A stretch of DNA of 64,000 bases. Source: Burkholderia puraquae. Its GTDB lineage: Bacteria > Pseudomonadota > Gammaproteobacteria > Burkholderiales > Burkholderiaceae. This document shows, in pieces, positions 50,265 through 57,763 of the stretch; position 1 is the stretch's first letter, and each line of letters begins with the position of its first letter. The notes below the pieces were generated by a model. The model worked only from the letters and a program-made list of their open reading frames with translations. It had not been told where the DNA came from and searched no databases. The stretch is from NCBI RefSeq assembly GCF_002099195.1, contig NZ_NBYX01000014.1, forward strand, positions 124,001-188,000, written 5' to 3'. The position numbers were made by a program, and so were the translations under genes.

Positions 50265-51968
50265 ATGGACAAGGACAAGAAGCCAACCGCCGCGAAGGCG
50301 GCAGCCGTGCCGGCGGACGATGTCGCCGCCGCACCGGATGTCATGCCGCCCGATTCGGCCGACGATGCGGTTCATGTGACGAGCGGCAAGCGCCAGTATC
50401 TGATTGCGCCGCGGCGCGGCGCGCTCGCTCGCCAGGCCGCAGTGACGCCGATGTCGGCGCACGACCTCGACAATGCGGTCGGCCGGCTGCCCGGCGTCGA
50501 AGTCGTGCGCGTGATCAACAGCCACAAGAACGCGCAGATGATGTCCGCGCGGCCGGACGAAGCGACCGACACGTACGTCGTCAAGATGGACCCCGCACAC
50601 GCGCAACTGCTGCAGGCGACGGCGCCGCCGGAAATGATCGTCGAGGAGGACCATCCGCTCGGTTACGGGAAAAAGCCGGTACAGGAATCCGGCGCCGAGC
50701 TTCGTCCGCAGGCGGCAATCGCGTCGACGATCCTGCGCCCGGTGACGATCCGCGTGCTGGGTGCGGACGATCAACCCCAGCCCGGCGTTCCGGTGACGCT
50801 CACGGGCGACGGCTTCCCGGTGAGCGGTACCACCGACGCGCGAGGCGAAACGACCCTGGCTGTCGCGCAGATGGCGCCCGGTCCGCTCCAGTCGCTGGCG
50901 GTGCGGCCGTCCCACACGTACTGGAATGTCTACCTGTCGGCGCCGCTGCTGTCGAGCGACCAGGCGAACGTGGTGCGGCTCACGCCGTTGTCCCAGCCGA
51001 ACCCGAACGTTCCGCCGCGTGCTCCGCTCGGGTGGGGGCAGCGCCTGATGGGCCTCGACGAGCTTCCCGCCACGACGACAGGGCGGGGCGTCCGCGTCGC
51101 GATCGTGGATTCGGGGGCGGACGCGTCGCATCCGCTGCTGAACCATATCGTGCGCGGCGCCGATCTGACCAACGACCAGAACCCGGATACCTGGAAGAAC
51201 GACGTGATCGGCCACGGATCGCATTGCGCGGGCGTGATCGCCGCGCGCATCAGTCCGCAGGCCGCCGACGCGCAGATGGCGATGCGTGGCTTCGCGCCCG
51301 ATGCGGAGATCCATGTGCTGAAGATCTTCCCCGGCGGCCAGTTCAGTACGCTGATCCAGGCGCTCGACTATTGCATCGACCACGACATCGACGTCGTGAA
51401 CCTGAGCCTCGGCGCACCGCAGGCGTCGCTCGCCGTCGAGCAGAAGCTGATGGAGGCCGTGCAATCCGGCGTCGCTTGCATCGTCGCGGCCGGCAATTCG
51501 GGCGGCCCGGTCCAGTACCCGGCGTCGTCGCCGTACGTGCTCGCGGTATCGGCGCTGGGTCTGCATCGCGAGTTGCCCGTCAACACGTGGGAGCAAACGC
51601 AAATTGTCGCGCAGGCTGCGACGGCTGACGGCCTCTTCTCGCCGACGTTCTCGTGCCACGGTCCGCAGATCGGCGTGTGCGGGCCGGGAGTGGGCGTCGT
51701 ATCGACGGTGCCGGGTGCGGCGTTCAATGCCGAATCCGGCACGTCGATGGCGGCGCCGCACATCACGGGGCTCGCGGCGCTGCTGGTGAGCGATCCGCAG
51801 ATCGCCGGCCATCTCGGGCCGCGCCGGCCGGAACGCGTCGCCGCGCTGTTTCAGCTGATCCGGATGATCTGCACGCCGATCATGCAGTACGACGTCACGA
51901 ACCGCTTCGGCGCAGGCCTGCCGCGCTTCCAGAACCTTCGCCAGCTGTTGCAGCAAGCGGGCCGCTGA
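50265..51968 (+). CDS. Subtilisin-like serine protease (S8), no visible signal peptide
   Basis: The 567-residue protein has a complete subtilase triad. Asp282 is in VRVAIVDSGADASHPLLNHI, His317 in IGHGSHCAGVIAAR, and Ser494 in ESGTSMAAPHITGLAALLVS. The oxyanion Asn411 is in VAAGNSGGP. Residues 1-250 form a lead domain with an inhibitor-like pro-segment (PGVEVVRVINSHKNAQMMSA) and an Ig/carboxypeptidase-regulatory-like part (VTLTGDGFPVSGTTDARGET). The N terminus MDKDKKPTAAKAA is polar, so classical Sec export is not indicated. GAAGGAGATTGCG before ATG 50265 is a strong ribosome site. It heads a five-gene run and follows the repeat-protein gene, a possible substrate. Confidence 0.92.
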   Translation: MDKDKKPTAAKAAAVPADDVAAAPDVMPPDSADDAVHVTSGKRQYLIAPRRGALARQAAVTPMSAHDLDNAVGRLPGVEVVRVINSHKNAQMMSARPDEATDTYVVKMDPAHAQLLQATAPPEMIVEEDHPLGYGKKPVQESGAELRPQAAIASTILRPVTIRVLGADDQPQPGVPVTLTGDGFPVSGTTDARGETTLAVAQMAPGPLQSLAVRPSHTYWNVYLSAPLLSSDQANVVRLTPLSQPNPNVPPRAPLGWGQRLMGLDELPATTTGRGVRVAIVDSGADASHPLLNHIVRGADLTNDQNPDTWKNDVIGHGSHCAGVIAARISPQAADAQMAMRGFAPDAEIHVLKIFPGGQFSTLIQALDYCIDHDIDVVNLSLGAPQASLAVEQKLMEAVQSGVACIVAAGNSGGPVQYPASSPYVLAVSALGLHRELPVNTWEQTQIVAQAATADGLFSPTFSCHGPQIGVCGPGVGVVSTVPGAAFNAESGTSMAAPHITGLAALLVSDPQIAGHLGPRRPERVAALFQLIRMICTPIMQYDVTNRFGAGLPRFQNLRQLLQQAGR

Positions 51969-52044
51969 CGGCGCGCGTGCCGCGCCGGCCGCCGGCCGAT
52001 TCCGTCGGCCGGCGCAAGTCGTCACACACGAGGAGAAACGCATC

Positions 52045-52704
52045 ATGTCGATCCTGTTGCGCATTACCCGGGCTGCCTGTGCCGCCAGCCTGATTCTGAC
52101 CTGCGTCGGCGCGCACGCGCAGAACTGGACGCTGGTGCTGTCCTGGAAGCTCGGCGAGTGCGTCGGCGGCGATGGCGCCCAGACGTGCACGGCGGGCCAG
52201 CCGCCGTCCGCGCGCCAGGCCGCGGACGGCGCGCCGATCCGGATCACGGCGACCGGCCTGTACACGCCGCGGCGCGACTGCGACACGACGCCGGTGCCGG
52301 CCGGCACGCTGTCCGACGAAGCCGCGCCGTATATCGCGCCGGCGAGCGCCGACGCCTTCCAGCAGCACTGGAATCGCTACGGGAGCTGCACGGGATACGC
52401 GCCTGCCGGTTATGCCGCCGAGCTCGCCGCAATGGCGCGCGCGGTCGGCCTCACGAATCTCGGCCGCTACCTGGGGGAGCACGACAACAAGGTGGTGCGG
52501 CTCGACGAGCTGAAGAACGCGCAATTGCACGATTTCTTCCTCGGTGCGGACAAGTCCGTGCAGTTCCTGTGCACGCCCGAAGGACGCCTCGCGGAGGTGC
52601 GCTACCGGCTGCGCGACTGGTCCGACGTGTTCGTGTATCGCGACAAGGGCGGCATGCTCGTCATGGCGCCGGACGGCAATTGCGGCGACGAAGTGCGGCT
52701 GTAG
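52045..52704 (+). CDS. Secreted RNase-T2-like protein lacking both catalytic histidines
   Basis: The 219-residue protein has a signal peptide (RITRAACAASLILTCVGAHA, cleavage before QNW). After it comes NWTLVLSWKLGEC, as at the start of RNase T2 enzymes. The first active-site block HGLWP is replaced by TATGLYTP near residue 75, and the second, EWxKHGTC, by HWNRYGSC at about 111-118. Both His residues and the Glu are gone, while the Trp, Gly and Cys framework remains. It is probably a non-catalytic member of the fold, perhaps an inhibitor or binding protein. GAGGAGAAACG precedes the ATG. It starts 77 bases after the protease gene. Confidence 0.65.
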   Translation: MSILLRITRAACAASLILTCVGAHAQNWTLVLSWKLGECVGGDGAQTCTAGQPPSARQAADGAPIRITATGLYTPRRDCDTTPVPAGTLSDEAAPYIAPASADAFQQHWNRYGSCTGYAPAGYAAELAAMARAVGLTNLGRYLGEHDNKVVRLDELKNAQLHDFFLGADKSVQFLCTPEGRLAEVRYRLRDWSDVFVYRDKGGMLVMAPDGNCGDEVRL

Positions 52705-52738
52705 CGCACGTTGCCAGCTGACACGTTGGAGAATCGCC

Positions 52739-53797
52739 ATGCGAACGCATCGATCGTGGTTCCGGGCAGCGCCGGACGCACCGCCCGAAGCGAACGGCGC
52801 TGACGCGGCCCCGTCGACGCGCGATCTGGTCGGGCAGTTGCAGACCGAATGCAATGCGATGGCGCGCTACGCGCTGCAGCACGGGATTGCCGTCGCCCCC
52901 GACCTGATCGCGCAATTGTCGATGCTGATGGCGGCGGTGTCGCATACCGTGGCCGACACCGCCGCCTACGACGCGTCGTCGGTACACGGCGCATCGTACG
53001 CGCTTGCCGCGATTCATCGCCGGCTTGCAGTCGCGATCGCGCCGGCGACGCCGCAGGCCATCACGCTGCTCGACCGCGAACTGCGCGTCCGCTCGCGCTT
53101 CGCGTGGCTCGGACCCGTGCCGCTGATTCGCGCGCTGACGCTTTCCGCCGCGACGTTCCTGGTCGCCGTGATCGCGACGTCGCTGTCGCCGGAAGTGTCG
53201 GTTGCGAACATCGATCAGGGGTTTCTCGATTCGCACGGCACCCGGCTGTTGTGGAATGCGCTGTTCCTGCTGTTCTGCGCGGGGCTCGGCGCGTCGTTTG
53301 CCACGCTGTTCCAGGCTCACCGCTACGTCGCGAATTCGACCTACGACCCGAAGTACGACGCGTCGTACGGCGCGCGGCTGATTCTCGGCGTGATCGCCGG
53401 CCTGATCCTCGTCGAGTTGCTGCCGCCTCACCTGTACGACGGCGGCAGCATGCGCAGCTTCGGCAAGCCGGCGCTTGCGATGCTTGGCGGGTTTTCCGCG
53501 ACGGCCGTGCATCGGCTGCTGCACCGGCTCGTCGAGACGCTCGAGACGCTCGTGCGCGGCGATACGGCAGCCGCCGCACAGGCGACGTTCGAAGCGCATC
53601 GCGCCCATGCGGCGACCGAGCGTGTGCAATGGCAAAGCGAACTCGCGGCGGATCTGCTGCGGCTTCAGCAATCGCTTGAAGCGGGGATGCCGGCCGATGC
53701 GGTCAAGCAGCGGCTCGCCGAATTCACGCGCGCGATGCTGTCGGCGGATGTGCCGCAGGCAGGGCGTCGCGACGGCGCAAACGCAATCGGGGAATGA
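52739..53797 (+). CDS. Membrane protein of unknown function
   Basis: The 352-residue protein has a soluble N-terminal part of about 120 residues and then membrane segments near 123-143 (PLIRALTLSAATFLVAVIAT), 165-190 (LLWNALFLLFCAGLGASFAT), 215-235 (LILGVIAGLILVELLPP) and 240-260. A C-terminal helical region rich in Ala/Gln/Arg follows that could form a coiled coil. I recognise no family. TTGGAGAATC precedes ATG 52739. It overlaps the next membrane-protein gene by four bases, so the two products probably act together. Confidence 0.8.
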   Translation: MRTHRSWFRAAPDAPPEANGADAAPSTRDLVGQLQTECNAMARYALQHGIAVAPDLIAQLSMLMAAVSHTVADTAAYDASSVHGASYALAAIHRRLAVAIAPATPQAITLLDRELRVRSRFAWLGPVPLIRALTLSAATFLVAVIATSLSPEVSVANIDQGFLDSHGTRLLWNALFLLFCAGLGASFATLFQAHRYVANSTYDPKYDASYGARLILGVIAGLILVELLPPHLYDGGSMRSFGKPALAMLGGFSATAVHRLLHRLVETLETLVRGDTAAAAQATFEAHRAHAATERVQWQSELAADLLRLQQSLEAGMPADAVKQRLAEFTRAMLSADVPQAGRRDGANAIGE

Positions 53798-54753
53798 CCA
53801 TGCTCTTTCTCTACAACTGGCCATCGTGGCTGATGGGGGCGTTCGTCGTGATCGCGACCGTCGCGGCTGCGCTCGGCGGCTACGCGCTGTTCCGTCGCAT
53901 CCTGCCCGTCGACCTGTTGCCGGAGCAGCGGGGGATGGCGATCACGATGGTGTCGGTCATCACGACGATCAACTCGTTGCTCGTCGCGTTTTCGGCGATC
54001 AGCGTGTGGGACGCATACAACGGCGCGGAGCGTACGGTCGACGCAGAAGCGACCGCGGCCGGTGAGCTGTCGCGCGATCTCGCTGCGTTCGGCGACCCGG
54101 TTGCCGATGCCGCATCGGGGGCGCTGCGTGCCTATCTCGACGGTGTCGTCCGTTACGAGTGGCCGAAGATGCAGCAGCACGCGAGTGCCGATGCACAGGC
54201 GGCGGCCCGCTTCGATCGCCTGTTCGACATGGCCAACCGGATCGAGCCGCGCAGCGAGCGGCAGCGGGTGCTGCTCGGCGAGGTGCTCGCGCGGATGAAC
54301 GAGATGGCGAAGCATCGCGAACAGCGCCTGCTGACGCTCGACGTCGCGATGCCGGCCACGCTGTGGGGTGTGGTGGTGCTCGCGAGCGTCGTGTCGTTTC
54401 TGCTTCTCTACATCCTCCCGGGCACGCGCTTCAACATCGCACTCGTCACGAGCTGGGCGCTCACGCTCGGCCTCGCGTTCTTCTTCGTGCTTGCCGTCGA
54501 CCGTCCGTTCGCGGGCGAAGTCAGCGTCAAGCCGGAGCCGCTACGCGTGATTGTCGCTGCGATGGACGCGCAATCGCAGCGCCGCGAGTCGGCTGCATCG
54601 CGCGACACGCCAGCGTCGCCGCGCAATCCGCCGAGGACGCGCATCGACGGTGGCGCTGCGGCGCCTGTCCCGACCGATTCATCACCGCCGGGCGCACTCG
54701 CGACCGTCCGGCCCACCCATGCGCCGCAAGGAGAACACGATGACGCTCGATGA
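53794..54753 (+). CDS. DUF4239/bestrophin-like membrane protein
   Basis: The 319-residue protein has two N-terminal membrane helices (about 10-32 and 48-70), a helical loop of about 120 residues, and two C-terminal helices at about 188-210 (LWGVVVLASVVSFLLLYILP) and 215-235. A Pro/Ser-rich tail follows. The pattern, with IRPRSERQR-like and TINSLLVAFSAISVWDAY segments, suggests the DUF4239 family, related to bestrophin-type channels; that assignment is from overall look only. ATG 53794 overlaps the previous stop (ATGA) and its 3' end overlaps the GH19 gene by 14 bases. Confidence 0.75.
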   Translation: MTMLFLYNWPSWLMGAFVVIATVAAALGGYALFRRILPVDLLPEQRGMAITMVSVITTINSLLVAFSAISVWDAYNGAERTVDAEATAAGELSRDLAAFGDPVADAASGALRAYLDGVVRYEWPKMQQHASADAQAAARFDRLFDMANRIEPRSERQRVLLGEVLARMNEMAKHREQRLLTLDVAMPATLWGVVVLASVVSFLLLYILPGTRFNIALVTSWALTLGLAFFFVLAVDRPFAGEVSVKPEPLRVIVAAMDAQSQRRESAASRDTPASPRNPPRTRIDGGAAAPVPTDSSPPGALATVRPTHAPQGEHDDAR

Positions 54754-55282
54754 ATTCCAGGCTGCCGCCGCGCTATCCGGCGCGCTCGCGCAACGGTGGC
54801 ATCCGGCGCTTGCCGCCGCGATGGCGGAGTTCGGCATTTCGACCCCCGCGCGTATGGCGGCGTTCGTCGCGCAAACGGGCCACGAGACGCTCGGCTTCAC
54901 GCTCACGCGCGAGCTGTGGGGGCCGACGGCCGCGCAGCGCGCCTATGAACCGCCGTCGCGCAAGGCTGCGATGCTCGGCAACGTTCAGCCGGGCGACGGC
55001 CGGCGTTTCCTCGGGCGCGGGCTCATTCAGATCACGGGGCGTGCGAACTATCGCGAATGCGGCAACGCACTCGGCGCCGATCTCGAGCGCGAGCCGGAGC
55101 GCCTCGAGCACGAGCCGCTGGCCGCGCGTTCGGCGGCCTGGTGGTGGGCGCGGCACGGCTGCAACGCGATCGCCGATTCGGGCGATTTTGCGTTGCTGAC
55201 GCGACGCATCAACGGCGGTGTGAACGGACTCGAAGACCGGATGCGCCGATGGGCGATCGCGAAGAAGGTGATGTGCCTGTGA
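54740..55282 (+). CDS. GH19 chitinase/endolysin-like enzyme without signal peptide
   Basis: The 180-residue single-domain protein is phage-endolysin-like. The catalytic Glu lies in FVAQTGHETLGFTLTREL at about residue 45. GRGLIQITGRANYRECGNAL is the substrate-binding block, and RINGGVNGLEDRMRRW ends the domain. Such short GH19 proteins without export signal usually cut peptidoglycan and need a holin or other release path. CAAGGAGAACACG precedes ATG 54740, which overlaps the upstream membrane-protein gene, so release through those membrane proteins is possible. No other phage gene is present. Confidence 0.9.
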   Translation: MTLDEFQAAAALSGALAQRWHPALAAAMAEFGISTPARMAAFVAQTGHETLGFTLTRELWGPTAAQRAYEPPSRKAAMLGNVQPGDGRRFLGRGLIQITGRANYRECGNALGADLEREPERLEHEPLAARSAAWWWARHGCNAIADSGDFALLTRRINGGVNGLEDRMRRWAIAKKVMCL

Positions 55283-55315
55283 GCGTGCGGCATGCAGTGA
55301 AGACTGACCAACCAA

Positions 55316-55341
55316 CGGAGGGCAATATCATGAACACGTGA
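55316..55341 (+). other. Strong ribosome site followed by a three-codon frame
   Basis: GGAGGGCAATATC leads directly into ATG AAC ACG TGA (55330-55341). The quality of the ribosome site and spacing suggest a start region of a gene that has since been cut short, or a minimal upstream frame for the gene at 55493. Confidence 0.5.
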
Positions 55342-55492
55342 ACCAGAGTGGAACGTCCATACGCTTTCCTTATTCCGGTTGCCCTGGAGGCATGCCTGCG
55401 TTCCGGAAGCATGGTGTCGCGTTGACGATATGCGCCGCCCGCAATTCCAGATTTGCCTCCGAGGGGCCAATAATTCATTAGGATCACATATC

Positions 55493-55978
55493 ATGACATT
55501 CACGCCTCAAACACGGAAACATCTCGGCCATGACGATCAGGCGAGAGACTGGCTTGACGAGACGATCGGTAACGTCGTGCTCGACCGTCCGGTGAGTAAC
55601 CCGTCCTACACGAAGACGGATGGAGAAAACAGCGGCCCGCTGAAACACTACGTTCCGTACAACTGGATCATGAAGAATATTGCCGACAATTACGTCATTG
55701 GCGTAACGAGAAGGCAAGCCGTTGCCAACGTGTCCGGTCTGTTGCATCGGATAGGGCGACCTGCGCTTGGCTTGCCGACCGACCCGGCCGATTTCGACAC
55801 GTCGATTCGCGACAGCGTTTATGCGATCTGCGACTGGGAGGAAAACCTGTTCAAGTCGTCATCGTCCGGCGACGCGCGAGGAACGCGGCTCGACGTACCG
55901 AACGATCCTGGCGTGCTTGCGAGGGTCGGACAGGCACAAGCCAGCCTGGGCGATCTGGCGAATCGGCCGCTTCAATGA
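55493..55978 (+). CDS. Hypothetical protein, 161 residues
   Basis: The product starts MTFTPQTRKHLGHDDQARDW and is polar throughout, with no membrane segment or signal. ATTAGGATC lies 10-15 bases before ATG 55493. Base composition is visibly lower in G+C than the neighbours and codons such as ATA, AGA and AGG occur, fitting acquired DNA. No family is recognised. The sequence YNWIMKNIADNYVIGVTRRQ suggests a helical domain. Downstream is a GTTGCCGGC/GCCGGCAAC inverted repeat (55984-56022). A link to the preceding GH19 operon is possible but unproven. Confidence 0.65.
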   Translation: MTFTPQTRKHLGHDDQARDWLDETIGNVVLDRPVSNPSYTKTDGENSGPLKHYVPYNWIMKNIADNYVIGVTRRQAVANVSGLLHRIGRPALGLPTDPADFDTSIRDSVYAICDWEENLFKSSSSGDARGTRLDVPNDPGVLARVGQAQASLGDLANRPLQ

Positions 55979-56466
55979 GACGAGTTGCCGGCGTCGTCAC
56001 CGTGTTTTGGCTCGCCGGCAACCAACGACGCGCTTGCTCGAATGTGCGGCAAGGACGACGGCCGCACACACCGCTCGATCGGCGGCACGGGGTTGAACGC
56101 TGAAGCCGCTCCGGTGCGGGCGGGCGACTTCGGCGAGCCGGCTGGCGGACAGCTCTGGATGTGGCGCCGAATCGGAGCGAGCCGGACACGAAGAGGTGGC
56201 CCGTCGCGGGGGAACCTGGCAAATGAGGTTCCGTCGGCCGGGTAGTCGAGCGATGTGTTGCTCGCGATGGGCCGTCGCCCGTATCGGGTGCTGCCGGCAT
56301 CATGTTGCGCGATCCGAACGGTACCTCGCGGTCGGGATCGGAAAATCTTGATCGGGAAAAGCACTAAAAGTTTGCGAATTTTTTCCGGGCTATAGTGGAA
56401 TCACTGAAGGTAGGCGCGGCGTTCCTTGCCGATACCGTTCAGGTAATGACTGTAGACGGGTGCTGT
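55979..56466. other. Gap in the accessory region
   Basis: About 490 bases hold a 9-bp inverted repeat with a long spacer (55984-55992 and 56014-56022) right after the preceding gene. Open frames on both strands lack ribosome sites and recognisable composition. TATAGT at about 56391 may be a -10 element for the next gene. Confidence 0.5.
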
Positions 56467-56679
56467 ATGAAAAATAAAATCGAAAGGACCGCCGGACCGA
56501 TCTGGGGCGTGGCGGCAGGATTGCTTCTTGCTGCCGCAGGATTGAGTCTCGGCATCTTCCCGGCGTCCTTGCACAGCTCGGGAAGCGCGAACGACTTCAT
56601 GGCGTCCGGCGTTGCGATGCTGGGCATCTTCGTGGTCGTCTATTCCACACGCGAATTACGCAGAAAGCGCGCGCACTGA
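56467..56679 (+). CDS. Small two-helix membrane protein
   Basis: The 70-residue product has a short basic start (MKNKIERTAG) and two hydrophobic helices: IWGVAAGLLLAAAGLSLGIF and DFMASGVAMLGIFVVVYST. It ends in a basic tail ELRRKRAH. It looks like a small inner-membrane protein with both ends in the cytoplasm. ATG 56467 has GACGGGTG ahead of it; an in-frame ATG at 56446 is an alternative. No family is recognised and it is monocistronic. Confidence 0.6.
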   Translation: MKNKIERTAGPIWGVAAGLLLAAAGLSLGIFPASLHSSGSANDFMASGVAMLGIFVVVYSTRELRRKRAH

Positions 56680-56756
56680 GCGTTCGCGCGTCGCGGATCC
56701 ACGAAAGGCGACTTGAGCCGGCCCGCCGGCTCATGGGTGCGCGCGTCCGTAGCGCG

Positions 56757-57182
56757 CTACGTCTTGGTGATTTCGTGCTTATAAACGAGTTCGACGATGC
56801 GCTTCGTCGGAATGCTGGCACGCAATCCGTCGACGCTGTCGATCGGAAACCACTTGCATTTCTCGATCTCGTTGTTCGCTTGCGGCGTCTGGTCAGGGGC
56901 GACTCCAGCGAAGAACACGTGATGTATCTTGGCGAGCCCGGTGAACTGCATCGAGTACACGAGATTCTGGCCAGTCATGCCGGTTTCTTCGGATAACTCG
57001 CGATGTGCGGCTTCGAGCGGTGTTTCCCCGCGCTTGATCGTGCCGCCGGGAAGGGCCCAGCGCGACGCGGCACGGGCGACGAGCAGTACTTGTTCGCCGC
57101 GGTAGCAGACGACGGTCGCGCGTTCCTTGACCGGAACGGCGCTCGCTTCGGGGGCGATGTTGGGGGCGGGCGCTTTGGGCAT
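56757..57182 (-). CDS. Nudix hydrolase
   Basis: The 141-residue protein carries a complete Nudix box at about residues 47-69: GTIKRGETPLEAAHRELSEE then TGM, fitting GX5EX7REUXEEXGU. It hydrolyses a nucleoside diphosphate linked to another group, using Mg2+; the substrate cannot be told. The first 20 residues are Pro/Ala-rich. It is monocistronic on the minus strand. Confidence 0.92.
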   Translation of the reverse strand: MPKAPAPNIAPEASAVPVKERATVVCYRGEQVLLVARAASRWALPGGTIKRGETPLEAAHRELSEETGMTGQNLVYSMQFTGLAKIHHVFFAGVAPDQTPQANNEIEKCKWFPIDSVDGLRASIPTKRIVELVYKHEITKT

Positions 57183-57301
57183 GGTGGGATTCTAACCAGC
57201 ACAAATCGATCGGCCAAGGCCGCCTGACCGGGTTTGACTTTTGATTGCCGTCGACACGCGGGTTGCCGCCCGGTGTCGCGCTTCAGTGGATCGAGGCCGA
57301 C

Positions 57302-57598
57302 ATGGCGCCGCTTGCCGAAGCCGCCGCGCGGATTGCGCCAGCCGCGCCGTCCGCGTTCGACGTGCCGATCTGCAACGTGGGCTTCTGGGCGGCGACGGCC
57401 TTCACGTGCCTGCAACTCGGCAACCTGAACACCGACGATGCGTTGTCCGTTCCGGTCGAAGAGGCCGCGGCGCGCGGCGATGGCGGGCTGGTGCCGATTC
57501 GCGACGTGGTGGCTGTCGTGCGTACGCTGCTGCATGTGTCCGATGCCGCGTTCGTACGGGAGCGGGTGATGCCGGCGATAGCGGACGAGCGGTTTTGA
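57302..57598 (+). CDS. Hypothetical protein, 98 residues
   Basis: The frame is open upstream to a TTG at 57245, but GAGG lies 5-8 bases before ATG 57302, which I take as start. The product (MAPLAEAAARIAPAAPSAFD...) is Ala/Val-rich and moderately hydrophobic, with IRDVVAVVRTLLHVSDAAFV as a likely helix. It has no membrane segment or signal peptide. I recognise no family. It starts 119 bases from the divergent Nudix gene. Confidence 0.5.
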   Translation: MAPLAEAAARIAPAAPSAFDVPICNVGFWAATAFTCLQLGNLNTDDALSVPVEEAAARGDGGLVPIRDVVAVVRTLLHVSDAAFVRERVMPAIADERF

Positions 57599-57763
57599 GT
57601 GTGGCGCGGCGCTGCGCGCGGTCGGGGAAACGGGGCGCGTGACCGGAATCGGTCGGTTGGCGATGCGCCGATTATGTTGCCTGCACCGGGAGCCACGGGT
57701 GCCGACTGGTACGACGCGCGGTGCGGCCCGTCAGGCGCACCGCGCGTCGTGCGGTTCATCCGG

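Noticed and set aside
48492..52307. Very long minus-strand open frame of over 1200 codons
   Set aside because: It mirrors the repeat gene and the subtilase gene in GC-rich DNA. Its translation is Arg-rich and repetitive with no domain, and the plus-strand genes have ribosome sites and catalytic motifs.
54740..55282. Prophage, based on the endolysin-like GH19 gene
   Set aside because: No capsid, tail, terminase, integrase or repressor genes occur anywhere near it.
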